Assembly: GCA_034698045.1 (NCBI GenBank)
Contig: JAQGAU010001263.1
Coordinates: 1-20,176, forward strand
Direction: 5' to 3'
DNA length: 20,176 nt
DNA from: Paramacrobiotus richtersi
Lineage: Eukaryota; Tardigrada; Eutardigrada; Parachela; Macrobiotidae
The position numbers and the translations under genes are program-made. Positions 9,008-17,886 of this stretch are shown one piece after another (the stretch's first letter is position 1; each line of letters begins with the position of its first letter). The notes beneath the pieces are model-generated. The model worked only from the letters and a program-made list of their open reading frames with translations. It did no database searches and had not been told where the DNA came from.

Positions 9008-10082
9008 ATGGCTCCTACTCTACGCTCCATCAAGACGAAGAAGAAGCGTAATACGCTTCCCAAAAATAAAGTCTCCGCTGTGACACGCTCAGCACCTAAG
9101 CAGTCAAAAAATGTTGACGTCGTATCTGATACTGCGGAATTGGATGAATTGCATGAAACGGTGTCCTTGTTAAGGTCGGAACTCCATGGCTTACGTTCTC
9201 AGATCTCATCCATTATTCCATCAGATCCCCATCATAACACCTCTATTACCCAGCCAGCATTAATTGACCTTTCTTCGCCTCCCGCTGTTTGTTCGCGTCC
9301 GCCAGCGTACTTGGGTGTGCCATTATGTGATAGTGCTGTTATGAAACTTGTTTCCGATCGTAAAGGTTTTGTACCACTTCACAAACTTCAGCCATCTAAT
9401 CGTTCAAATGAACCGTTTATTTTTGTTCCCGATTCCGAAGGCAAACTGATTCCCCAATCAGCAAATCCATCACGTCGAAAAATTGACAGTTTTCACTCTT
9501 GGCTCGAGATGTTTTTATTCTTCGTCCGTTTTCGCACCTATTTTCACCAAGATCTTTCCGCGGGGTTTTTTGCTTATATCGAAATCATTCGTGGGTTGTC
9601 CTTGACACGCCCTTTGTATGTGTGGACTGTGGACTGAATATGACCGGAAATTTCGTGAGAAGATGTCTTATCCTGACATCTCAGATTCGGCCTGGTTCAC
9701 GGAGGACGCCGCCGTCATGGCAGAGGTCATGCGTTCTGTACCTGTCTCCTCCATTAGTGCCATAGCCCCTTCACCGTCCACATACGTTCCTGGAAAGCCG
9801 CCCTTTGGGTGCTTCAAATGTAAAGATCCCAATCACTACGCCAACCACTGTCCGCAGTTACCTAAGATTGCGAGTTCTTCTGGTCAGACGGAAACCTCAG
9901 CCTCTTCCACGACTTCCAAGGCTTTACGGCCCTTTCGAGACGCCCGCGTTGAAGTTTGCCGGGACTACAACGCGGGACGTTGTTCCAACCCGTGTTCTGC
10001 CCGCCGGATCCACACCTGCGATCAATGTTTTGACGCCGGTCATACACGTTCCTTTCACCAGCCCGGATCCCAGCAGTCCTAA
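9008..10082 (+). pseudogene. DIRS-type gag, broken by a 7-bp tandem duplication
   Basis: The ATG at 9008 opens a basic N-terminus rich in Lys, then a likely coiled coil (about residues 42-66). The frame stops at 9637. The adjoining frame (9618-10082) continues with WTEYDRKF, like the tryptophan/FR motif of DIRS gags. It then has a CCHC knuckle (CFKCKDPNHYANHC, C-x2-C-x4-H-x4-C) and a second Cys/His cluster (C-x6-C, C, H-x2-C-x2-C, ending in His residues), typical of the Gag C-terminus in this order. The shift coincides with GTGGACT repeated twice at 9622-9635; one copy fewer would put both parts in one frame. Gag would package the element RNA. Confidence 0.75.
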
Positions 10083-12078
10083 CCCGTTCACTCCCCTTAA
10101 GCCGTTCAAGTTCCTACGATATCTACGTGAGTACCCAATCCGCCGTGCGGTGTTGACCTTTGTTTATGGTCTTATTTACGGTTTCGCAATCGGTTATTCT
10201 GGTCCAGCAACGTCCACCACTACACGGAATGCGCTTACGGGCCGGCAGCATCCCGAAATCGTAAATAAATATATTGAGAAAGAAATCCTTCTTCGCCACA
10301 CTTTAGGTCCGTATGATAACATCCCTATCCCTACATTTGTCATATCATCGTTGGGAGTACGTCCGAAGAAAACCGGTGGTGCACGGTTAATTATGGACCT
10401 TTTGCGCCCTTTCGGTCGTTCCGTTAATGATTACATTTGTCGCAAAACGTATACTATGCGTTTCTGTTCGGTCGATGACGCTGTTCGTATTGTAACCAAG
10501 CTTGGAGTAGGATCTTTGATGGCAAAAATGGACCTCAAACATGCATTCCGTTTGATCCCAGTCCGGCAAGAAGATTGGCATTTGTTAAGCTACTGTTTCA
10601 ATGACCGTTATTATTTTGATGTCGTCCTGCCTTTTGGGTGCCGATCTTCACCCGCAATTTTTGATCGTATGGCCTTGTTCTTGGAATGGATAATTCGCAA
10701 CGTTGCTCATTTCTCAGACGTGCTGCATTACATGGACGATTTATTCTACGCCGGTCCAGCTGATTCTAAGTTATGCAGTTTAGCGACGGAGTTCATGAAC
10801 TTTTTGTGTGCCGATTTGGGCGTACCTATTGCTCCCGAGAAAACCGAAGGCCCTGCAACGCAGTTAGTTTTCTTAGGAATCGTAATCGATACAGTTTCGC
10901 AGACCTGGTCTGTTCCGGCTAGCAAACTAACCGAGCTGCTGAACGAGTTCATAATTTTCGGAGACAAACAATCCTGTTCCAAACGAGACCTTCTCAGCCA
11001 GATCGGGAAACTCAGTTTTGCAACAAAATGCATACCGGCTGGAAGAATATTTCTCAGGCGGATGATCGATGTGGCGCATTCCGTTACTTCACTTGAACAA
11101 CACGTGTTTCTGTCATCAGAGTTTCGAGCTGACTTAATGTGGTGGCGAACATTCCTTCCCCTTTGGAATGGCACAACCTCATTTCTCGAACCTGACTGGA
11201 CAGACAGCTCCGCTTTGTCCATCTTTACAGATGCATGTGGCACCGGTTGCGGTGGCATCTTTAGCCAACAGGGGTTTTATTGTTCATGGCCGGAAGAGGT
11301 TTTGAATCTACATCCGCACATTACTTGGTTTGAAATGGCACCTATTTATTTCGCTTGCTTAATATGGGGATCGGACTGGCACGGGAAACGGTTGACTTTC
11401 CATACAGATAACCAGGCAGTGTCCGCTGTCTGGTCGAACTTTACATCCAAACATGCTGGTGTTATGGGCCTTATAAGGGCCATCCACTTTCAAGCTGCCC
11501 GCTTTAACTTTCATCTCCGCATTGTTTATCTACCGGGCAAGGAGAATTTCGTAGCTGATGCCCTTCCCCGTAATGATTCCGGGAAATTCACGGAGCTGCA
11601 TCCAAATGCCGAACCCGATCCAGCTTCAACGACATTTGATTTTTCCCAGTTTATTCCCAGTTTATCGCTACACCATAACCGCCGAAAACACCGGCCAAAG
11701 TACCCAGTTTTCTTTGTTACTGCTTGTTTTGTCTGTTATTGTTTCAAGCTCCGTCTTCTCTTCGTTTTTGCAGTTATTTTCTGGTTACAGAAATTATTGT
11801 TTCAGGACGTCCGCCTAATGTTTCCTCTAACAGTTTGCTTGCACTATTTCCAAACTTGCAAACGCTCATTTAGCTCCGTCCAGCAGGAGAACTTATGCCG
11901 TAGCAATGGATTCCTTCCGGATGTTTTGTGCCAATTTTCGGTTCCCATATCAGCCCACGAGTCCAGAACCCATTCAGAATTACGTCGCGTACTTGTATCA
12001 GAAAGGCCTGTCCTGTGCAACTGCACGTGTCTATGTATCGGCCATTATAACGTCACATCTCCTAAGCGGCCTTTCTGA
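9805..12078 (+). CDS. DIRS-type reverse transcriptase-RNase H
   Basis: The frame is open throughout. It overlaps the end of gag in the +1 frame and has no ATG before the RT domain, so translation presumably depends on frameshifting or re-initiation. RT features: LGVRPKK and RLIMDL (about 10353-10400), AKMDLKHAFR (catalytic Asp, about 10525), LPFGCRSSP (about 10630) and YMDD (10729-10740, two catalytic Asp). The RNase H domain keeps its four acidic residues: TDA (11227), FEM (11330), TDN (11404) and VADAL (11553). Recognisable similarity ends near 11620. The remaining 150 codons are hydrophobic, low-similarity and overlap the recombinase frame, so they are probably not functional coding. It would copy element RNA into DNA. 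All visible catalytic residues are intact despite the breaks in the neighbouring genes. Confidence 0.85.
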   Translation: MGASNVKIPITTPTTVRSYLRLRVLLVRRKPQPLPRLPRLYGPFETPALKFAGTTTRDVVPTRVLPAGSTPAINVLTPVIHVPFTSPDPSSPNPFTPLKPFKFLRYLREYPIRRAVLTFVYGLIYGFAIGYSGPATSTTTRNALTGRQHPEIVNKYIEKEILLRHTLGPYDNIPIPTFVISSLGVRPKKTGGARLIMDLLRPFGRSVNDYICRKTYTMRFCSVDDAVRIVTKLGVGSLMAKMDLKHAFRLIPVRQEDWHLLSYCFNDRYYFDVVLPFGCRSSPAIFDRMALFLEWIIRNVAHFSDVLHYMDDLFYAGPADSKLCSLATEFMNFLCADLGVPIAPEKTEGPATQLVFLGIVIDTVSQTWSVPASKLTELLNEFIIFGDKQSCSKRDLLSQIGKLSFATKCIPAGRIFLRRMIDVAHSVTSLEQHVFLSSEFRADLMWWRTFLPLWNGTTSFLEPDWTDSSALSIFTDACGTGCGGIFSQQGFYCSWPEEVLNLHPHITWFEMAPIYFACLIWGSDWHGKRLTFHTDNQAVSAVWSNFTSKHAGVMGLIRAIHFQAARFNFHLRIVYLPGKENFVADALPRNDSGKFTELHPNAEPDPASTTFDFSQFIPSLSLHHNRRKHRPKYPVFFVTACFVCYCFKLRLLFVFAVIFWLQKLLFQDVRLMFPLTVCLHYFQTCKRSFSSVQQENLCRSNGFLPDVLCQFSVPISAHESRTHSELRRVLVSERPVLCNCTCLCIGHYNVTSPKRPF

Positions 12079-12773
12079 TCCGGTTCCCGAGAAACGTTTC
12101 CTGTCTTGCCTATTTTCTGGATGGTCGCGGATTCGTGGGCCGGTTTCAAAGCGAAGTGTAATCACATTGGAGAAACTATGCTTCCTCCTGACCAATCTAT
12201 CCCTACCCCAAACCGTGCCACAGTCACCTTTCAACATTCAAATGCTTCGTACGGCTAGTGTAATGGGATTTTACGGATTTCTACGCACATGTGAGTTTTG
12301 TTCACCACGCAAGAATACTTTCTTAAATGCCACTCTGAAACGGTCAGATGTTCTGGTGACCTCATGCACTTTTGCAATAATTCTAAGAACTACGAATACG
12401 TCACAATGTCGACCCGTTACGGTACGTTTACCTCAACTTCTACATTCGTCCTGCCCATTGTCAGCATGTAAACAGTACATCAATTTACGCGATCGAAAGT
12501 TTTCTGACGAGTATCCGTTTTTTGTTTTTGATGATGGCTCTTTCCTGACACGCCAATGCCTCACACTGGTGTTTAAGCCTCACCCGCATTTTGGGATGCT
12601 CCTTTTCGTCACACTCCCTCCGTATTGGCGCAGCCACTACCGCATCCGAAGTTGGTATTCCGGTAGACCAGATCCGGATTCTAGGCCGCTGGACAAGTGA
12701 TGCGGTTGTTCGCTATATTAGAACTGATCAATCTGTAATTTCTCGATTATTTCACCGTATGACTGCTACGTGA
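11906..12773 (+). pseudogene. DIRS-type tyrosine recombinase, frameshifted
   Basis: The ATG at 11906 opens a frame with an N-terminal core-binding part and the first catalytic Arg in GFYGFLRTCEF (Arg codon 12284). The C-terminal catalytic box lies in another frame from about 12591: HSLR (His 12612, Arg 12621), GRWTSDA, and the nucleophile Tyr (12714) in VRYIR. The stop is at 12771. The R-H-R-Y set is present but split by a frame change somewhere in about 12560-12595, so this copy cannot make a complete recombinase unless that segment is spliced. It overlaps the end of the RT-RNase H frame by about 170 bp. The enzyme would integrate the circular cDNA without target-site duplication. Confidence 0.8.
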
Positions 12774-13002
12774 ATTTATGCTGCGCTGTTTTGTTCATAC
12801 CGCTATTGAGATTCTCTGGTTTGCTGTTTCTCCGCGTCGGTTTGGGCTGCGTTCCGTTTGGGGTGTCCGGCGCGGCTTGTCTCGAAGTGCTGGGTGACCA
12901 GCGGTTGCCTTTCAGCTGCACCGCCTGGACATTGCCCAGTAACCGAATACTTGCCCCGGTATCCTCAAGCGGCAAAAAAGGGGTCACGGTTCGCTCGGTA
13001 GC
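12774..13002 (+). other. 3' untranslated part of the DIRS-like element
   Basis: GC-richer than its surroundings, without a frame showing any motif. I looked for repeats shared with 8660-9007 in both orientations and found only the 9-base word GAGCGAACC (inverted), which is too short to be a terminal repeat. Confidence 0.4.
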
Positions 13003-13199
13003 GTTAACTACTGTATCGTGGTTCTGTTGAAGTATATGACAATCAAAAAAAAATGTGGTCGGTTGTAAGAACTGCTGCTTCTGCGGCATCATTCATACTT
13101 CCCGGAGTATCGCAGAAGAAAGGAGCCAGGAAAGCTCTCTACAAAATTCATTACACTGCCTTGAATTATAATTAAAAATTCAATTGTGTAATTCAACCA
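13003..13199. other. Right flank of the DIRS insertion, partly duplicated intergenic DNA
   Basis: 13003-13115 aligns with 2236-2345 (shared words GTTCTGTTGAAGT, TGCGGCAT, TTCCCGG and similar). From about 13116 to 13199 the sequence is AT-rich and unmatched. Confidence 0.55.
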
Positions 13200-13295
13200 G
13201 TTCAAAAAGTTCAAAAACGATTAAATAAATCCAAAAAAACACTTTTTAAAAAGTGTTTTTTCGGATTTATTTCGTTATTTTTGAACTTTTTCAAG
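13200..13295. repeat. 96-bp near-perfect palindrome
   Basis: The arms 13200-13247 and 13248-13295 are complementary with few mismatches and no loop; the centre is ACTTTTTAAAAAGT. Each arm carries TTCAAAAAGTTCAAAAA-type sequence and AAATAAATCC. It has the look of a miniature foldback element, but I see no target duplication. Confidence 0.85.
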
Positions 13296-13299
13296 ATTT

Positions 13300-14627
13300 G
13301 TTTCGGTAGATAAGCTTTCTGCACGAAAAGACGTCGATTGTCGTCTCGCAATCCCAAATCGGCAAAACTTTCTCATTCGGAATTGTCTTCCAAAGTTTTT
13401 TCATTGTTTGATGAATAGCTCAGAGGACAATGGGCCCAGAGAGGATCGCGGCACACCATTGTGCAGCTGAATGCCTTGCGCATGCGGCCATTATAAAGAG
13501 CTATTTTTAAACTTACAGATAGCGCAAAAAAACACACTATTCTAGGCTCACTTTCGGCTACTAGCTGTCGTCTTAAGGAGGCAGCCGAAGCCGGTTCTTT
13601 CTTTCACAGTTCAGGCAGCTGTTCCTTTGCATTTTCAAACAGTTTTGTTATTTCGCTTTGCTCCAGGTCGGACACTTTTAAGCTCAGACAAAATATGAAA
13701 GACGAAATTCTGTCTATTCGTTTTGTCTTGGTTCCAGTCAAACGTCCGGCACTAAATGGGGTAGTCAGCTGTCTCGTGTTACTTTCTTATCGACTCGCTC
13801 CAGGTCATATGTGTTTACTACCGAAGCCGGCGAAGCAAGACAGCGAGTTTTTAATTTTACTTCTAATACTACTAATTACGGAGGCAGCCGAAGCAGGTGC
13901 TTCCACTCACCGTTCAGACAGCTGTTTCTTTGCATTTTCAAATTTCATATCGCGCTGCTCCAAGTCATCCGTTTAGCACCAAAGCAGGCGATGCAAGACA
14001 GCGAGTTTTGAATGCTGTTTATATTTTCCCTGCTTTGATCGGTCAGAAGTATCTAACAGTTTCATCACTTCAGTTGCAGCTTTGATTATTTTTTTTCGTG
14101 CTTCTGGCCAAACGTTCGGCCAGCACGCAGTAAAACAGCTAGTTAGGTTTTGTTTCGGTTTGCTCACAAAACCGAAATATCCCGCGTTGCAGCGTACATA
14201 TCCGGATTATTTCTACCGAACTGAATTTACATACGTTTACAATTGTAGTCGTTTAGTCCTCCTTTACTGCAGCGGAACATTCAGCTGTTTCGTGCTGCTT
14301 CAGGTTGAACCTTCGGTACGGAAGCACCGCCTGACACGGGAAAAGAACGAACGATTCTTTACTGTGTTCGCTTTGTCCTGCTTCGGGTTGAAAGATCGGT
14401 ACTCAAAGAAAACCAGTTTGGGTCTAACATTCCGTTACGTTCAGTCCAGAAAAAAACGCTCAGTATTTCACATAAAAAACGATTCGGGAACGATCTCTTC
14501 AGTTTAAGTCTCAAGTGAAGTGTCCTGCTCTTCATCTTCAAGCTCGCAGTTTATATTACTTTTTTCATCTGGCTAAACTAATCAAGCGTTCGGTGTAGAA
14601 TCACGACAAAACCGTACCACAGTTCGT
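13300..14627. other. Gene-free, degenerate repeat region
   Basis: Two related segments, about 13570-13680 and 13875-13980, share GGAGGCAGCCGAAGC, CAGCTGTTTCTTTGCATTTT-like sequence and GCTCCAGGTC. A second pair at 13820-13857 and 13978-14010 shares GCAAGACAGCGAGTTTT. Fragments of the same words recur to about 14460. Small hairpins occur near 14104 (CTGGCC/GGCCAG) and 14152 (TTTCGGTTT/AAACCGAAA). Open frames up to 141 codons contain no motif and read across the repeats, so I do not call them genes. Confidence 0.55.
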
Positions 14628-15185
14628 TTAATATCCCGCTCTTGGCGTTCTTGGTAACATTTTGTTGTCGTCGTTTTCGCTTACAACGTTGACGTACCGA
14701 AAAGTACCATTAACAAGGTCAAACAGTAAATGGAGCCTTATATGTACGTCGATTATAACTCCGTGCCGAATCTCGCTACTACTACAACAGCTACCAATGG
14801 TTGCGATCACTTTCCTCTCTGACGGTTTGAAGTTCGCATTCACGTTACAGTAAGATCTTCGCTCAGAACTTGGTACACCAAGATGAACAATTCCACCCTC
14901 TTCTCAAAGCCTTTTAATGACGACTGGACCTCTTTGATTTTATCAGACACTCCGCTTCTAGCAATTACAAATAAGAAAATGGACCACAAACAACACCCCA
15001 ACAAGAGCGATCCGCCAACATCCAAAAATTCGAAGTTTTGATTCACGCAACATGTAAAAAGATTTGGAAACTGATCCGATATTATCCAGCTCTGGCAAAA
15101 CATTTTTGTCCAGAAATCCATTAAAGATCATACATATAGCCAAATTAAACGGTGTGGTGTATCCTCCGAACACAACGGATGCCAA
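14628..15185 (-). pseudogene. Possible broken membrane-protein gene (unidentified)
   Basis: Three overlapping minus-strand frames look like one interrupted protein: 15185-14958, 15121-14840 and 14843-14628. The middle one has a strong hydrophobic segment (GGSLLLGCCLWSIFLFVIA) followed by an amphipathic charged stretch; the first has a hydrophobic stretch before FLDKNVLPEL. A TAA lies just before the first frame and frame changes are needed near 15045 and 14845. The second could be an intron, as GT follows CTTACT there. The pattern could fit an invertebrate chemoreceptor-like protein, but I recognise no diagnostic motif. It could also be chance open frames. Confidence 0.3.
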
Positions 15186-16094
15186 ATGGATTTAGTTTAT
15201 GCGAAAGCTCTCAAAAGTCAAAAGGGATTTGTTTCGAACCGAGTACGATAAAATCGATCTCGCAAAGACGGAGTTTCATAATCACCGTTAGACATTAGCC
15301 GGCGATTCTGACAAGGGACCGGCATGAATAATAACAAATAATTATAGTATTTTTTCTATAATTTCATCCAATTAGATGAGTAATAACAAATATTACGTTA
15401 GGTCAAACAGAGCCCGAGGAGCCGCAGAATAAAATCCCAAAGACGGGAATGCTGCAGTGTTGCCAGTGCAACCGCCCTTGTTTAAGTAAGGCAACGATGC
15501 GCGGGAGCCTGCGCTGACAATTGTTGTACTGCAGTCATGAAATAATCAAGCTTATTGTTACAAAAGAGATAAAGTAGACATGTGATTTTGATAAGCGCAC
15601 AATTTCGGTCAGAGTTGTATTTTAGGCCTGCATGTTTCGATAATGCTCGACGAAGCATTATTAAAGAATAAAGACTACGAGACTCGTACTTGAATAGCTG
15701 CATGCATAACTGCGTCAAGTCCAGTTAGTCCTGTATCAGTCCACCACATTCGTGACGAACGCGACGAATGATTCGTCGTGTTCTTTGTTTGAACTTCGAA
15801 GCTCTGTCGCTACCGCATGTTCAAGCTCCTGCAGAGGTTGCGGATTCCATCTCTCTCACACGTAAAAGTCGTTGGGCTCTTTTTCGGTATTCTCCGTTCA
15901 TCCAAAAGTATATAATCTGAAAAATAAAACTGGATGTTCACCTGTAAATGCCCACGTAATCATCATGTCTTTCGGATTTGCCTTATGTGCTACGCACAGT
16001 AACGCACTCCACTACTCTGCTTGTTGTTGTTTGTAGACAGGAAATGTGTCTGATGCTGGATGGTTGTCGAACGGTTGTGCTAGACGTTAAGCCA
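15186..16094. other. Intergenic region with short repeats
   Basis: It contains a direct repeat ATGA(A/G)TAATAACAAATA (about 15324 and 15376) around a small hairpin AATTATAG/CTATAATT (15340-15363). A segment (about 15410-15490) is related to 19925-19998. No gene is recognised; the open frame at 15978-16196 on the plus strand overlaps the 3' end of the GPCR gene and has no motif. Confidence 0.5.
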
Positions 16095-17576
16095 TTAAAC
16101 AACAACTACGAAGGTAGGGCTCCTAAGTTTTATACTTTTCATGTAACCGGAAGATTGTTTTACGACGGGGGTCAGTGCATTTTGAAGAAACGTTAAAACG
16201 ATATGCATGTGCATCTGAGAGGGGTGGAATAATGAGTAGCATGTGTCACTTACTGGACTAGTGGCGTAACCGCAAAGACACAGCATCCGAAGAAACAACG
16301 AGAGAAGCGGATTGGAGCCATAGGCTTTGGGATCCACGCTCGAAGCAACCGGCGCCGGTAAGTAGCACAGCGACAGCCAGATGTATGCCATGAACAACAT
16401 GCGTGCCGTTTTCAGCCGCTTCTGCTGCAAACTGTGTGACGCTTGCTTGGTCGTAACGATAGCTGTGACTGGCTCCAGCTTACGACGAGAAAAAGTATTG
16501 CGGACAAAGACGGCGCTGAAGATGGTAACGTAGATGAAGGCAACAATTGCTACCGGCACAGGTGTAGTTATATTGATTACGAAGTCATAAACTACACCAG
16601 TTGGTCTTGCTCCACACGCGCCCCATGGCATGGTGCTGTGACAAATAAAAATAATCAGTTAGTAACAGTCCTGTTATCTCATTCTGGTTGTAGTTCGCTT
16701 TGTGGTAGACCTCCAATCGCTGGAATAAGCAAAACAATAAACACCATCTGCTTGTGAAAGATTTCCCTTGCCTTTCCGCCGTTTAGACGTGAGACTTTTG
16801 AAGGAAGTTACATGTATCCTCACCAATGGCACGGATCGTCCTTCAAAAAGCACACGTGCACACGCGCCATTAAACGAGCCCCTTATGTAAACCGCTGTTA
16901 GATGGACTTTCTAAACGAGGAATGTTTCCGGATTACTCTTCGGGGACCGATTTTAGGGACTTCGATCGAAAAGTTTTTCAGAATGTACCTTAATATTCGG
17001 GTTGAGCTACTGGCTTTTCTTCGGGTTTTTCCCCCATCATGTACTGGGAAATACCTGTAAGACGGCTCCGATATCGAACAAGAACAGGCTAATGCAGGTG
17101 CCAGCTAACATCCAGGTAGATAAAATCATCGAAATAACGGCACATCTTGTCCTAATCCTATTGTAACCATGCGGGAAGAAAATCGCAACAAATCTGTTGA
17201 TCGCAATGAGAACACTGGCCCAGTTTGACTCATATATTGCACCATAGAAAGCAACCATCGTGCCACGGCACATATTGACCGACGGCATGGAGAACTGCGG
17301 CATATACGTCGACGCTGTTACCGCAGGAAATGATAAGGAACAGATAACCGTGTCCAAAAAGACAGAGTGCGCTATTAAGATGCCGGATCCTTGGCGCAGT
17401 GTCCGCGATGTTATGATCGACAAGAATAAGACGCTGTTCAGCACCGTCCCGAGTGCGCACAGGATTATCATCAGGACGAACCACAAAGTCAGCCACTGGG
17501 AGTATCGGATCCAAGCCGGTATCGGTCCAGTTGTGGCGTTGAGGATCATGGACACGTTGGTCAGCAAGCTTGACAT
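16095..17576 (-). CDS. Rhodopsin-family (class A) G-protein-coupled receptor, orphan, split gene
   Basis: Exon 1 runs 17576 to about 17055 (donor CAG|GTATTT) and encodes an N-glycosylatable N-terminus and TM1-TM4. The last exon runs 16635 (acceptor GTCACAG) to the stop at 16095 and encodes TM5-TM7. Class A marks: GTVLN in TM1 (N1.50), Asp in FLDTVI of TM2 (D2.50), the TM3 cysteine in NMCRG exactly 25 residues before the Arg of NRF (DRY position), and CYLP in TM6 (CWxP position). TM7 has SPVSD where NPxxY is expected. D3.49 to Asn and the altered NPxxY suggest a divergent receptor. The junction is unresolved: exon 1 ends in phase 0 whereas the last exon needs two bases, so another exon or donor in the 420-bp gap is likely. 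Ligand unknown. It would signal at the plasma membrane through heterotrimeric G proteins. Confidence 0.75.
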
Positions 17577-17804
17577 AATTTTGCTTTGGTAATACAGGAG
17601 TCAGTTTGAAAATCAGCTGACGACCGCTGAATTGTTTTCCGCAAAGAGAAAACAACGAAAATAAAAAATCAGGACTTCAGTGCCAGTATGTAAGTGTCTA
17701 ACCAGCTTGATGATTTTTTACTAAATGACCTTTGCGATGGCATCAGATTTGAAAGTTTGGATCGAAGTTGTGAAGGAAAACGGCTCATCATAGATATCTC
17801 TTTA

Positions 17805-17820
17805 GTACTGACGTCAGTAC
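17805..17820. promoter_or_regulatory. 16-bp palindrome with consensus CRE upstream of the GPCR gene
   Basis: GTACTGACGTCAGTAC is a perfect palindrome with the full cAMP-response element TGACGTCA at its centre. It lies about 230 bp upstream of the proposed GPCR start codon, within promoter range on the minus strand. CREB/ATF binding is inference. Confidence 0.5.
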
Positions 17821-17836
17821 AGACGCATGGCTTTTG

Positions 17837-17880
17837 TATCGCCTTTTTTCAGGAGATCAACCTCCTGAACAAAAGCGATA
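17837..17880. repeat. Hairpin next to the CRE palindrome
   Basis: TATCGCC..TTTTTTCAGGAG and CTCCTGAACAAAAGCGATA form an imperfect 19-bp stem around ATCAAC. It lies just beyond the CRE on the side distal to the GPCR. Confidence 0.7.
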
Positions 17881-17886
17881 CTTCCA

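Larger units (their letters stand above)
8660..13002 (+). mobile_element. DIRS-like tyrosine-recombinase retrotransposon, inactive copy
   Basis: Order of parts: untranslated leader (8660-9007), gag (9008-10082), RT-RNase H frame (9805-12078), tyrosine recombinase (11906-12773), 3' untranslated region (12774-13002). RT plus RNase H plus a tyrosine recombinase, with no integrase or protease, defines DIRS-order elements. The limits are estimates: the left flank matches 2108-2130 and the right flank matches 2236-2345 of a paralogous tract, so the element lies between them. I found neither inverted nor split direct terminal repeats. No DNA methyltransferase domain is visible between RNase H and recombinase. 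Frameshifts in gag and recombinase suggest a dead copy. Confidence 0.8.

Noticed and set aside
11650-11905. Methyltransferase domain between RNase H and recombinase
   Set aside because: The translation is hydrophobic and lacks a DPPY-type motif; the space is too short.
8660-13002. LTR retrotransposon interpretation
   Set aside because: No LTRs, no protease or integrase; the tyrosine recombinase and RT type indicate DIRS order.
12766-13092. 108-codon minus-strand frame after the recombinase
   Set aside because: It crosses the inferred element boundary into flanking DNA and has no motif.
14082-14507. 141-codon frame in the degenerate repeat region
   Set aside because: It spans repeat words and hairpins, with no recognisable domain.
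15978-16196. 72-codon plus-strand frame
   Set aside because: It is antisense to the GPCR 3' end and has no supporting motif.
17230-17655. 141-codon minus-strand frame overlapping GPCR exon 1
   Set aside because: It is a shadow of the receptor in another frame and has no membrane topology.
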